Source: Thiodiazotropha sp040506975 | GTDB taxonomy: Bacteria > Pseudomonadota > Gammaproteobacteria > Chromatiales > Chromatiaceae | Length of the DNA: 64,000 nt | Assembly (NCBI GenBank): GCA_965211775.1 | Contig: OZ242974.1 | Coordinates: forward strand, 2,108,001-2,172,000 | Direction of reading: 5' to 3' | Made by a program: the position numbers and the translations under genes | In this document: positions 17,974 through 27,230 of the stretch, piece after piece | How the letters are laid out: each line of letters begins with the position of its first letter | Numbering within the stretch: position 1 is the stretch's first letter | The notes under the pieces: generated by a model | Seen by the model: the letters and a program-made list of their open reading frames with translations, nothing else | The model's database searches: none | What the model was told of the DNA's origin: nothing

Positions 17974-18270
17974 CTACAAGGATCGCGTTTTTTTACGATC
18001 ATTCGTTCTCTTTTCTTTGCTGTTATCTCGAATCTTAATATTGTTCGTCAATCGGAGTATGCCGTCACTGCCGAGAACTCCCAACTTGTTGGTGTGTTTG
18101 TTTGATAGAATTGTAGTGGTATCAAATACGGATGGTCGTCTGATACAGACGATTCGCCAACCGAATTTCCTTAGGACCGCGAGTCCATTGACCTGCTCTT
18201 TCTTGAGATAGTACTTGGGTTCGGAGGGAATCGGCCCCATACCGATTCGCTTATCTAAAAAAGATTTCAT
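17974..18270 (-). CDS. Conserved-looking small hypothetical protein
   Basis: The 98-residue product starts at ATG 18270 (an in-frame ATG at 18330 would add 20 residues). The core KKEQVNGLAVLRKFGWRIV, IRRPSVF and LGVLGSDGILRL resembles a family of small uncharacterised gammaproteobacterial proteins with an FGW-x(5)-RRP segment followed by a GVLxxDG turn; this is recalled similarity, not a search result. The opposite strand has an overlapping ORF that looks non-coding (Ser/Leu-rich, no Shine-Dalgarno). A ribosome-binding site is not obvious here either. Confidence 0.5.
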   Translation of the reverse strand: MKSFLDKRIGMGPIPSEPKYYLKKEQVNGLAVLRKFGWRIVCIRRPSVFDTTTILSNKHTNKLGVLGSDGILRLTNNIKIRDNSKEKRTNDRKKTRSL

Positions 18271-18554
18271 GCTGTAGTGGTGATTCCCAAGATATACGGC
18301 AGAGGTTTTATCCCGGTTCCTGGAATACACAGCCCCGCACAGTTATAAAATCCTGCCTTCTCTCAAAAGGAAATTATTTCCTAAATCGATGTTCAGATAA
18401 ATAGACAATACCTCCACAATTCATAGGTATTGAACTATCTGAGAGCAAACGGAGTGAACAGTTTTTTACAATGTGGTAGAGCAATTAACGGGGCTGCTTC
18501 ACTTAACCACTCAGGGTAATAATTTACATGGAAAGTTGAAGTTCTTGCTGTTGA

Positions 18555-18641
<87 letters not shown>

Positions 18642-18656
18642 TTCGCGAAGCCGCAG

Positions 18657-18662
18657 AGTATA
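18657..18662 (-). promoter_or_regulatory. Candidate -10 box of the tRNA-Leu promoter
   Basis: TATACT on the minus strand lies 15 bp before the tRNA 5' end, at the expected distance for a short leader. The -35 region, inside the end of the EAL gene, is a poor match. The leader contains the small palindrome CTTCGCGAAG. Confidence 0.45.
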
Positions 18663-18677
18663 CCTAATTTTTAGAGG

Positions 18678-19139
18678 CTATGCAGAATAATTGATGAAAT
18701 CTTTGGGGGAGCCGGTCTTCTCCATCGCCCGTGCGGGCCGACCGAAATAGTAGCCCTGGCCATAGCGGAATCCCAGCTTGGCGAGCTGTTCCGCGATCTG
18801 GGCCGATTCAATACCCTCCGCCACCAGTAAGTGCCCGGACTCGGATATCATCTTCGCCAGGTGGTTTAGGATAAGGTTATCCGCCCTGTCGTCGACCAGC
18901 CGCGTGAGGGTGATATCAAACTTGACCACATCAACCGGCATGGCACCCAGATAACGCAGCGATGAGTATCCGCTGCCGAAGTCATCCAGGGCGATACTAA
19001 AGCCCATGTTACGCAGGATTTCCAAGTTCTTTCTGGCTGTTTGAAGCTGTGTGATGAGAGCGGTTTCGGTGATCTCTATCAGCAATTTGTAATCGGCCAT
19101 GAACGGCTTGAATGCCGCTAACCCCAATATTTCACGCAT
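18678..19139 (-). pseudogene. C-terminal fragment of the GGDEF-EAL protein (EAL domain part)
   Basis: The native sequence runs from 19117 down to the stop at 18678 and encodes the second half of an EAL phosphodiesterase domain (LLIEITETALI, LDDFGSGYSSLRYLGAMPVD, FDITLTRLV, LVAEGIE, YGQGYYFGRPA). The apparent start ATG at 19139 lies inside the left end of the IS1380 element and contributes seven foreign residues, so this is not an independent gene. Joining it to the fragment upstream of the IS, minus one CTAA copy, gives an uninterrupted 749-residue protein. Confidence 0.9.
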
Positions 19140-19144
19140 TAAAA

Positions 19145-19208
19145 AGGCAAAATCCTGATACTTCGATATAATTCAGTTGCTTACACTGTAATCGAAAGGA
19201 TTTTGCCT
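19145..19208 (+). promoter_or_regulatory. IS1380 5' regulatory hairpin over the transposase ribosome-binding site
   Basis: AGGCAAAATCCT (19145-19156) pairs perfectly with AGGATTTTGCCT (19197-19208). The right arm contains the Shine-Dalgarno AAAGGA and ends on the base before the GTG start (19209). A consensus -10 box TATAAT at 19167-19172 lies between the arms, so transcripts from the element's own promoter would lack the left arm and stay translatable, whereas read-through transcripts would fold and hide the start. The same structure exists in all six 1568-bp copies at element positions 24-87. Confidence 0.65.
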
Positions 19209-20522
19209 GTGACAAACTGTACCCAGACTGCCTTTGATTTTCCAGCCCTAAAACGCCGTAAGGTTCAAGCCGAGTTTTCCGGTGGCGATATCGCCTCGGA
19301 CGGCGGCGTGTTGCTGCTGCGTGAGATCGACAGGCGTCTGGGATTGCTCGAGGCGGTTGATGCGGTCATCCCCGACCCGCGAGATCCCCGCTATATTGAA
19401 CACAGCCAGTTGAGCCTGTTGCGCCAGCGAGTCTATGGGCTCTGCCTGGGTTATGAAGATCTGAACGACCATCAGACACTACGCACCGACCCGGCCCTAC
19501 AGAGCTCGATCGAACGCGAGGAGGTACTGGGCAGCCAGTCGACACTTTGTCGGCTGGAGAACCGGGTCGATCGCCGGGTTGCCGTTGATGTCCACAACCT
19601 ACTGCTCGAGCAGTTCATTGCCTCATATGATGCACCACCCGATGAGCTGATCCTGGATTTCGACGCCACGGATGATCCGGTGCATGGCCGCCAGGAAGGC
19701 CGCTTCTTTCACGGCTACTACGATCACTACTGCTTCCTGCCCCTGTATGTCTTTTGTGGCGATCAACTGCTGGTGAGTTATCTGCGGCCCAGCCGGATGG
19801 ATGCGCCCAAGCATGCCTGGGCGATTCTGGCGCTGTTGGTCAAACGCCTGCGCCGGGCTTGGCCTGAAGTGCGTATCATCTTTCGGGGCGATAGCGGCTT
19901 TTGCCGTCACCACATGCTCAGCTGGTGCGAGCGCAACGCTGTGGGCTATATCGTGGGCATCGCCAAGAATGACGCCTTGCTGCGGTGTATCCGTGAGCCC
20001 ATGCAGTGGGTTGAGGAACTGGCGAAGCGAACCGGCATGAAGATGCGGGAATTCTTTCAGTTTCACTATGCCGCCAGCACCTGGAAGACGCGTCGCAAGG
20101 TGATCGCCAAACTGGAGGTCACCGACAAGGGGCCAAATCCACGCTTCATCGTCACCAACCTGGCCGGCGACAAACAGCGCCTTTACGATGACCTCTACTG
20201 CGCCCGTGGTGACATGGAGAACCGAATCAAGGAGCAGCAACTGGGGCTGTTCGCCGATCGCACCAGCGCGCATTACTGGTGGGCCAATCAGTTTCGTCTA
20301 CTGCTGTCCAGTCTGGCCTATGTGCTGATGGAGGCCATCCGGCGCCTCGCGCTGAAGGGCACGGAACTGGCGCGTGCACAGATGACCACGATCCGGCTCA
20401 AACTGTTCAAGATCGGGGCGGTCATCATTCGCAACACGCGACGGATCCGCTTCCTGCTCTCCAGCACCTATCCCTATCAGGCGCTGTTTTTCCAGGTGGC
20501 GGCACGACTCAAGCCGGGATAG
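19209..20522 (+). CDS. IS1380-family transposase (copy A)
   Basis: The DDE transposase has 437 residues. Hallmarks: FSGGDIASDGGVLLLREIDRR near the N-terminus, LILDFDATDDPVHG with the first catalytic aspartates, FRGDSGFCRHHML with the second, and RGDMENRIKEQQLGLFADR with the catalytic glutamate region. GTG 19209 is preferred because AAAGGA lies eight bases upstream; a TTG at 19203 is only two bases from it. It appears intact. Confidence 0.95.
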   Translation: MTNCTQTAFDFPALKRRKVQAEFSGGDIASDGGVLLLREIDRRLGLLEAVDAVIPDPRDPRYIEHSQLSLLRQRVYGLCLGYEDLNDHQTLRTDPALQSSIEREEVLGSQSTLCRLENRVDRRVAVDVHNLLLEQFIASYDAPPDELILDFDATDDPVHGRQEGRFFHGYYDHYCFLPLYVFCGDQLLVSYLRPSRMDAPKHAWAILALLVKRLRRAWPEVRIIFRGDSGFCRHHMLSWCERNAVGYIVGIAKNDALLRCIREPMQWVEELAKRTGMKMREFFQFHYAASTWKTRRKVIAKLEVTDKGPNPRFIVTNLAGDKQRLYDDLYCARGDMENRIKEQQLGLFADRTSAHYWWANQFRLLLSSLAYVLMEAIRRLALKGTELARAQMTTIRLKLFKIGAVIIRNTRRIRFLLSSTYPYQALFFQVAARLKPG

Positions 20523-20594
20523 CCCGGCAGAGTGCTGCCCCGGCACGTTGATCAACAATGGGGGTAAGGGGGAGTCTGCCCGGAGGGTGGAAAA

Positions 20595-22499
20595 TCAGGG
20601 CTTGATAGAGGTTTGGTTCCCAGTGAGGGCAAACCATCCAAGCTTGGCCATATCACCGGCTAAATTTAAAAACGGATGAAACATGCGGGCTAACTGCTGC
20701 AGCAGCTCATGCTCTACGATGGCGGGAGCGGAGATATTGATTGAAACCCCCGTATTGACTGGGATCCTCCCCTCCCGGAGGTCGCTGATCGCCTTTTCAA
20801 TAACATGGAAATCAAGGTCCAGATCGAGACTTCGTGCTTCGACTAGCGGGAATATGTGAGAGGGCATGATCAGTTGCCTGTCATGAACAATTCGCACCAG
20901 GGCTTCGTAATATTGGGGCTTGCCGTTTTCCAAATCCACAATCGGCTGGTAGTGCATGACAAGTCCGGTGCCACGGGTGACAGCCTCGTAGACCGCAGTG
21001 TGGGTACGATTGGAAAAGAGGCCGCGAGCGTTTTCCGCTAGCTCCGGTTTGAAACGTACAATACTGGAATAGCCGGGGCGCTTGGCAAAATGTATCGCAA
21101 TATCCGCCTGCCAATGCAGGGCATTGATGTTTTCACCTTTTTCCGCTTTTATGTCCGCCACGCCAATACTTATCCGCACAGGCTCATTGATGCCGAGCTT
21201 GTCGAAGGGATAGTTGATGACGGCTAGATGACACTGTTTGGCAATCTGCATGGCTTTGCGGGACGGGATACCCATGAGAATGGTCGCAAATTCATCGCCA
21301 CTGAGCCTGAACAGCTGATCCCGGCTGTGCAATATTTGCTTCAGTGTTTGTGCGACGGCGATTAATACCTCATCACCTGTATGATGACCATAAGTGTCGT
21401 TCAGTGCCTTGAAGTGGTTGATATCGAACAATATCAGACAGATTTCGTCAGCACTGTGCTTGAACACATCGGTTAGTTCCCTCCAGTAACTATCGAAGGC
21501 GCGGCGGTTCATCACGCCGGTCAATGGATCATGCTGCACGATATCATCCAACTCTTGAGTCTTCTGATCCAAGTATGAATTCGCCTGATTTAATCTGTTG
21601 TGGTAGGCGTACAGTGATGTCTGTATCTTATCCAGTTCCTTAATGAACAGTGGTTTCACTGTTTGTTGTTTAACCGCTGTTCGAGGTGAGCTTTGCAACT
21701 GATCGATCTGTTGCGATATTTGCAGTATCGGACGATTCACAAGACAGGCCGCCAATGGAAAGATCAACAGTGTCAGTATCAGCGCGGTACCGGCCAGCTG
21801 TAGCAAAGATTGCTTGACAACCGGCTTGATGGCTTGTGCATAGGGGGCGCTGGTAAGCCTGTAATCGATGTTCTCCAGCAGTGATCGGCTCGATATCATA
21901 TCGATCTCATCGATGGTAACCCTGATACTGCTTTGGTCGATATGATTGAAGTGGCTGAAGCCTTTAAGAATCGGAAATAGGTTGTTTAAAGTGGCCAGAT
22001 ACCCCAGTTTCTTTCCGTTCAACGATTCCATCACCGGGATGATAACCACTATTAGCGGTTCGAAGTTATAAACCTGAATGTAATGACCGATACCATCGGT
22101 ATCTATCTTCTGGGGCAGTATTGAGGTGTCCATGGGAGCGAGTACATTGCCATGGAGGTCATAGATCGCAACATCGAGCGTGTAGGCCGATACATGTTCG
22201 ATGTTTTTTGCCCTGTATTGGTACCAATAGCTGTAAAAGGTTGGGTTGTTGAGCTGTTGCCCAACTTCCTCCCAAGCCGCGAGCTGGCGGGTTTTTTCTT
22301 TGCTCAGGCTGATGGCTTCGGATAATGCAGATTCGATTTCAACCGCTGCACTATGTTCATTGGCGATACGAAATTTATTATCCAAATGCTCAAACTCCCT
22401 GTAAGTGAGGTTACCGAGAGTAAATAGCAGGATTAGAAAAAGCACCACGAAGAGTATCGTGAAGAGACTGAGGGATAGCGGTTTTGGTCTGAAAGTCAT
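20595..22499 (-). pseudogene. N-terminal part of a GGDEF-EAL cyclic-di-GMP protein, interrupted by IS1380 copy A
   Basis: Native coding runs from ATG 22499 to 20690; bases 20689-20595 add 31 IS-encoded residues. Order: membrane segment (residues 13-32), periplasmic sensor region to about 225, second membrane segment, HAMP-like linker and coiled coil, GGDEF domain with the variant motif RLSGDEFATIL, then an EAL domain beginning YYEALVRI. Removing the IS restores 749 residues with a complete EAL domain. As it stands the cyclase half could still be made and the phosphodiesterase half not, which could shift c-di-GMP balance (inference). The alpha/beta hydrolase ends 26 bp upstream, so they may share a transcript. 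Confidence 0.9.
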
Positions 22500-22524
22500 G
22501 GACGGTGGCTCTGTTTATAATCCC

Positions 22525-23391
22525 TCATAATGATTTTTCAATGCCATCAAGCAGATCAAGTTCATATGCATGATCAAAAAAGTGGTCAGCTCCATCAATT
22601 TCTATAATGTGAGCCTGATGTGACTGCAACTGCGGCTTCCAGTCCGGATCCAGACGGTTGTCACCACCACCGAATATTATAGTGGGTTTTACCTTCATGC
22701 CTGAAATCGCCTTTAGTGTTCGATTCGGGTCCCAGGCAAGATAGGAAAGATAGTCTTTTGCTGTTGTGGCGTAGTGGTCACAATATGCCAACCGATATCT
22801 TTCTATTCGGACTCCATTCAGATTCAGATCGTCTTTAGCGCGCAATCGCTCTGCCGTATTCTCCTTTGCAACAGGACCTTGAAGGAATGCGATCAGGCTA
22901 ATCAGCAGGCTCTTCTCAACGGGCGATTCGGGATAGGCATCGAGATAGGAAACCAGGTTCAAACTGCCGGCGCTATGACCGATGAGGGTAACAGGGCGAT
23001 CTGTCTGATCGTAGAGCCAATCCACCCAAAGGGCGATCTCATGCGTGTCCTGCTGTATGGAGTGGTCATGAACGGCTTCACAAGCAAGACTTTGTTGTCG
23101 GTTATCGATGCCCAAGGACAGATTCGGCAGCAGTACCTTGTAACCGGCTTCATGCAGGGCATAACCAATACGGCGTACCGTAAAGAAATCCCGTGTCTGG
23201 AGAAAGCCATGCAGTATCAGTATTGGGGAGGCACTGCTTGTCGTATCAAGGTATTCCGCATTAATCGTCAAACCGCGGTCCGTTTGCAGGTGGATAATTT
23301 CGCTGCGGACTATACCGGACAGAAGAGGAAAGGCCAGCACAGCCAACAATTGAAATGCACGGCATGGTGCCTGAAACCTGTATATGATCAT
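22525..23391 (-). CDS. Exported alpha/beta hydrolase
   Basis: The protein is 288 residues from ATG 23391 (GGGG five to eight bases upstream); a TTG at 23403 would add four residues. N-terminal signal peptide (FQLLAVLAFPLLSGIVRS), oxyanion region ILILHGFLQTRDFF, nucleophile elbow GHSAGS, and a catalytic His in GADHFFDHA near the end with an Asp in GGGDNRLDPDW. It is a serine hydrolase of unknown substrate in the periplasm, in a possible operon with the GGDEF-EAL gene 26 bp downstream. Confidence 0.85.
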   Translation of the reverse strand: MIIYRFQAPCRAFQLLAVLAFPLLSGIVRSEIIHLQTDRGLTINAEYLDTTSSASPILILHGFLQTRDFFTVRRIGYALHEAGYKVLLPNLSLGIDNRQQSLACEAVHDHSIQQDTHEIALWVDWLYDQTDRPVTLIGHSAGSLNLVSYLDAYPESPVEKSLLISLIAFLQGPVAKENTAERLRAKDDLNLNGVRIERYRLAYCDHYATTAKDYLSYLAWDPNRTLKAISGMKVKPTIIFGGGDNRLDPDWKPQLQSHQAHIIEIDGADHFFDHAYELDLLDGIEKSL

Positions 23392-23577
23392 CCTAATCCC
23401 CAAAAACTATGTACCTGGCAATTTCGATGATGTTTGCAATTGCCAAAGTTTGTGACCGAGGCTCTGAATGTCTCCCTAATCCTTACTCAGAATATGGCCA
23501 ATGGTTGATAATACTGCCAGATTGCGGAAAAGTGAATGATTCACCGCATTCACGTGACGTGCTACTATCCGCGCGCT

Positions 23578-24618
23578 ATGCAGCTATCCGACTTTGATTA
23601 CCACTTACCCGAGGAGCTTATCGCTCAGTTTCCGCATGCGCAACGTAGCGGAAGTCGCCTGCTTGGATTGTTACAGGGGGAGACGGGGCCGAAGGATCTG
23701 ATGTTCACTGATCTTCCTTCACTACTACAGCCTGGGGATCTGTTGGTGCTGAATGATACGCGGGTGATGCGCGCACGGCTCTATGGAAATAAGTTGAGCG
23801 GCGGCAAGGTCGAAATATTGATTGAACGTATCCTGGAGCCGGGATTGGCGATGGCGCATATTCGCGCCAGCAAATCACCCAGGACCGGTTCTCACATTAA
23901 ACTGGTCGACAGTGACCACACAGTGGAGGTCACGGGACGAGAAGGCGATCTGTATTCGCTTAGAACCATGACTAACGACTTCTATCATGTGATGAATAAG
24001 CATGGTCATATGCCATTGCCTCCTTATATCGATCGTAGCGACAGTCCTGTCGATGTGGAGCGTTACCAAACTGTTTTCGCACGGAAGCCAGGTGCGGTGG
24101 CGGCACCCACCGCGGGCTTGCATTTCGACCATGATATGTTGGATAGGCTCAAGGATATGGGGGCCGATCTTGCGACTGTGACCCTGCATGTGGGCGCCGG
24201 AACCTTCCAACCGGTGAGGGTGAGCAACCTGAATGAGCATGTCATGCACAGGGAGTATATCGAGGTTGACGAAGCAGTCTGTCAAAAGGTTGTTGATACG
24301 CGCGAAAGGGGTGGACGAGTGGTGGCTGTCGGCACGACGTGCGTGCGGAGTCTGGAGGCGGCCTCGGGTAACGGAACGATTGAGCCCTATCAGGGTGATA
24401 CCCGACTCTTCATCAAACCGGGTTACCGGTTTCGCAGTGTCGATGCAATGATCACAAACTTTCATCTGCCCCAATCAACACTGTTGATGCTGGTGGCGGC
24501 CTTTGCGGGATATGATCGCATCATGAAGGCCTATCAGCATGCGATTGAAAAACGGTACCGTTTTTTCAGCTATGGCGATGCGATGTTCCTGACACCTGGC
24601 GGGGAATTCAAAAGATAA
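23578..24618 (+). CDS. queA: S-adenosylmethionine:tRNA ribosyltransferase-isomerase
   Basis: The 346-residue enzyme makes epoxyqueuosine in tRNA anticodons in the cytoplasm. The family N-terminus MQLSDFDYHLPEELIAQFP fixes the start at 23578, so upstream in-frame codons from 23536 are not coding. Other hallmarks: GDLLVLNDTRVMRARL, PPYIDR, AAPTAGLHFD, NFHLPQSTLLMLVAAFAG. tgt, which supplies the preceding step, follows 222 bp later. Confidence 0.97.
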   Translation: MQLSDFDYHLPEELIAQFPHAQRSGSRLLGLLQGETGPKDLMFTDLPSLLQPGDLLVLNDTRVMRARLYGNKLSGGKVEILIERILEPGLAMAHIRASKSPRTGSHIKLVDSDHTVEVTGREGDLYSLRTMTNDFYHVMNKHGHMPLPPYIDRSDSPVDVERYQTVFARKPGAVAAPTAGLHFDHDMLDRLKDMGADLATVTLHVGAGTFQPVRVSNLNEHVMHREYIEVDEAVCQKVVDTRERGGRVVAVGTTCVRSLEAASGNGTIEPYQGDTRLFIKPGYRFRSVDAMITNFHLPQSTLLMLVAAFAGYDRIMKAYQHAIEKRYRFFSYGDAMFLTPGGEFKR

Positions 24619-24623
24619 AAAAA

Positions 24624-24645
24624 AGCGCGGCAGGGGTGCCGCGCT
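24624..24645. terminator. Hairpin after queA
   Basis: AGCGCGGCA / TGCCGCGCT form a perfect 9-bp stem six bases after the queA stop. An A-run precedes it, so a T-run follows only in the leftward direction; rightward termination would be weak. Confidence 0.5.
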
Positions 24646-24840
24646 GAATATATCCACCAAAGGAGGATGGAGGAGTGTAAAGTGCTGATAAATGATCAGC
24701 ACTTAAACATTCTCTAATATAATTATGGTTCTGTCAAGATTAATTAGGGAAAACCCGAATGTCATCACAGAATTTTACAATGCACCCTAACCAGGCTTTC
24801 CAGTGAGCCGGGGTGTGTTGGAAGCTTTATAAGAAATCCT

Positions 24841-25956
24841 ATGAAATTCGAGCTATTTCAAACAGATGGGCAATCACGGCGTGGTCGCTTGCAGTTCGAC
24901 AGAGGAACCGTCGAAACCCCTGCGTTCATGCCCGTTGGCACCTATGGGACAGTCAAGGCAATGACCCCCGAGGAGCTGGTTGATTTGGGTGCCGAAATCA
25001 TACTCGGCAATACCTTCCACCTGATGCTCAGACCCGGAACCGGGGTGATCCGCAAGCATGGCGACCTGCACGGTTTCGCCCACTGGGAGAGGCCGATTCT
25101 CACCGACTCGGGGGGATTTCAGGTCTACAGCCTGGGGGAGATGCGCAAGATCTCCGAACAGGGGGTCACCTTCCGCTCGCCCATCGACGGCGGCAAGGTC
25201 TTCATGGGCCCTGAAGAGTCGATGCAGGTGCAACGGGAGCTGGGCTCGGATATCGTCATGATCTTCGACGAGTGCACACCCTATCCGGCAACGGAAGAGG
25301 AGGCGAGGGTGTCGATGGAACTCTCGCTGCGCTGGGCGGCACGCAGTCGCGACGCACACGGTGACAATCCGTCGGCCCTGTTCGGTATCGTCCAGGGTGG
25401 GATGTTCGATGAGTTGCGCGATCGATCCCTGCGGGGTTTGATTGAGACCGGCTTCGATGGCTATGCGGTGGGCGGCCTCTCGGTGGGCGAACCCGAAGCG
25501 GATCGCTGGCGTATCCTGGATTTTCTCGGCCCGCGGCTGCCGGCGGACAAGCCACGCTATCTGATGGGGGTAGGCACCCCGGAGGACATCGTCGAGTCGG
25601 TGCATCGGGGCATCGACATGTTCGACTGCGTGATGCCGACCCGCAATGCGCGAAACGGCCACCTGTTCACTCATCAGGGTGTGGTGCGCATCCGCCATGC
25701 GGCCCATCAATACGACGAGAGCCCCCTGGATCCGGAGTGCGATTGCTATACCTGCACAAACTACAGTCGCGCCTATCTGCGCCACCTGGACAAATGCAAC
25801 GAGATCCTCGGGGCGCGGCTGAATACCATTCACAACCTCTATTATTATCAGAAGCTGATGCGCGACCTGCGGAGTGCTATCGAGAGTGGGGCACTACAGG
25901 AATTTACTCAGCTGTTTTATGAAAAGCGGGGGGGCAAATGGGGGAAGTGTTCTTAG
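24841..25956 (+). CDS. tgt: Queuine/preQ1 tRNA-guanine transglycosylase
   Basis: The enzyme (371 residues) exchanges guanine-34 for preQ1 in GUN-anticodon tRNAs. Visible: PAFMPVGTYGTVKAMTPEEL, general base Asp in LTDSGGFQVYSL, nucleophile Asp in FDCVMPTRNARNGHLF, and zinc ligands in CDCYTCTNYSRAYLRHL with the later histidine. In most gammaproteobacteria yajC-secD-secF follow tgt; here an unrelated convergent gene follows, showing a local rearrangement. Confidence 0.97.
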   Translation: MKFELFQTDGQSRRGRLQFDRGTVETPAFMPVGTYGTVKAMTPEELVDLGAEIILGNTFHLMLRPGTGVIRKHGDLHGFAHWERPILTDSGGFQVYSLGEMRKISEQGVTFRSPIDGGKVFMGPEESMQVQRELGSDIVMIFDECTPYPATEEEARVSMELSLRWAARSRDAHGDNPSALFGIVQGGMFDELRDRSLRGLIETGFDGYAVGGLSVGEPEADRWRILDFLGPRLPADKPRYLMGVGTPEDIVESVHRGIDMFDCVMPTRNARNGHLFTHQGVVRIRHAAHQYDESPLDPECDCYTCTNYSRAYLRHLDKCNEILGARLNTIHNLYYYQKLMRDLRSAIESGALQEFTQLFYEKRGGKWGKCS

Positions 25957-26141
25957 TATAGGCATCATCTACACATTGCTTAATAGACTAATGACTTTGG
26001 GGAGCAAATGTCTATTTTGCGACCTGAGCGGACTAAACCGAGTTGTTACTCTGACTCTAAAAGTCCTGGGCATTGACTCCGCCCCTGTTGCGGCAGCGCA
26101 TCGCTTTTAGAAGCTGTCTTCCCATTGGTGGTTAGGGTAAT

Positions 26142-27230
26142 TCAGCGGTCAGAGGCGTCTTCCAGTTCACGCACGAAAATCGCCTGATGGATATCACTGA
26201 GGCTAATGATCCCGGCCAGCCGGCAATCCTGGTCTACCACGGGGATGCGACGAAAACCGTGCAGGTCCATCTGTGCCGCCGCCTTCATGACAGGGGCGTC
26301 AATCTCTATGGAGATGACTGAGGGGGACATCAACTCACCGACAATTTTCTGCAGCACACCAACATATGAGGATTCCATCGCCTGGAAGTCCAGGGCCTGG
26401 GCAGGATCATCTAGAAACTGGGTATAGCCGGGCAGAAGGGCCTTGAGGATATCCTTCTCCGAGATGACGCCCACAAGCCGGTTATTATCATCAACTACAG
26501 GCAGTCCACTGATCTTCTCGCTTGCGATGGTCTCCGCTACCGATCGAATGGTGTCATTCTCTGTAGTGGTGTAGACACCGCGGTGCATGACATCACGCAC
26601 CTGCATGGCGCCCTCCGACGCCGATGTCTGAGTTGATTGGGGAGTCCTATCGGGGATTTCCGGAAAGAAGTCCTTGCCCTCCCCGGGAACGATGACTCGC
26701 TCCTCTTCGCTCACGGGCTCCGGTTTTGGCCATTGACCTGGCACCGGGTTCGACTCAGTCAGAAAGCCAGAGGTCGCAGCCAGGTCCTTCATGACCGGGT
26801 TCCAGAAGAGATCATGACCTGGGACTTCACAGCTGAACTCGATGGGAATGCCGTTAGGGTCGTAGGAGTAGATCGACAAGAAACAGCCGTGATCGATAAT
26901 ATCCGAGCAGTGGAATCCTGCCGCATCCAGGCGGGACATTATCTCCCAGAGGGCATTCTTGTCGGCCACGCCGATGGCAATGTGGTCGAAGATGAACGAT
27001 CCTTTCACCGGATCACCGTGTCGACGTGGTCGAACGGGCTCCACATCATGCCACTCGAAAAACGAGATGCGGTTATTGCCGGAAACGAGGAAGAAGTACT
27101 GTCGGTAGCCGGGTGACCCGTAGGCATAGACAAGGCGCATCCCCAGCAGATCTCGCCAGAACTTGACCGTCAGTTCGATGTCGTGGGTGGCAAAGGCGGT
27201 ATGGTGAATGCCGGTGAACTCAGTTTTCAT
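26142..27230 (-). CDS. VOC (glyoxalase-fold) dioxygenase-like domain fused to a CBS pair
   Basis: The 362-residue fusion has a VOC metalloenzyme-like domain at residues 1-150 with candidate metal ligands in GIHHTAFAT, FDHIAIGV and IPIEFSCE, a Pro/Glu-rich linker to about 205, and two CBS domains (MQVRDVMHRGVYTTTENDTI; ELMSPSVISIEIDAPVMKAA) ending near residue 350. CBS pairs bind adenine nucleotides, so energy state may gate the catalytic part (inference). The VOC half resembles ring-cleavage or glyoxalase-like proteins but the substrate is unknown. ATG 27230; single-gene unit convergent with tgt. Confidence 0.85.
   Translation of the reverse strand: MKTEFTGIHHTAFATHDIELTVKFWRDLLGMRLVYAYGSPGYRQYFFLVSGNNRISFFEWHDVEPVRPRRHGDPVKGSFIFDHIAIGVADKNALWEIMSRLDAAGFHCSDIIDHGCFLSIYSYDPNGIPIEFSCEVPGHDLFWNPVMKDLAATSGFLTESNPVPGQWPKPEPVSEEERVIVPGEGKDFFPEIPDRTPQSTQTSASEGAMQVRDVMHRGVYTTTENDTIRSVAETIASEKISGLPVVDDNNRLVGVISEKDILKALLPGYTQFLDDPAQALDFQAMESSYVGVLQKIVGELMSPSVISIEIDAPVMKAAAQMDLHGFRRIPVVDQDCRLAGIISLSDIHQAIFVRELEDASDR

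Larger units (their letters stand above)
19122..20689 (+). mobile_element. IS1380-family element, copy A (1568 bp), TSD CTAA
   Basis: Left end CCCCAATATTTCACGC, right end (inward) CCCGCATGTTTCATCC; about two thirds of the first 18 positions match. It is flanked by CTAA at 19118-19121 and 20690-20693 and inserted in the EAL domain of a GGDEF-EAL gene. It differs from the other copies by a few SNPs (for example GDIASDGG instead of GDITSDGG in the transposase). Confidence 0.97.

Noticed and set aside
17828..18211. 127-codon rightward ORF
   Set aside because: Leu/Ser/Arg-rich composition, no ribosome-binding site, and it overlaps the more protein-like leftward ORF 17974-18270.
19623..20273. 216-codon antisense ORF in the IS1380 transposase gene (repeated in every copy)
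   Set aside because: It mirrors the codon bias of the transposase on the other strand and has no start signals; a shadow frame.
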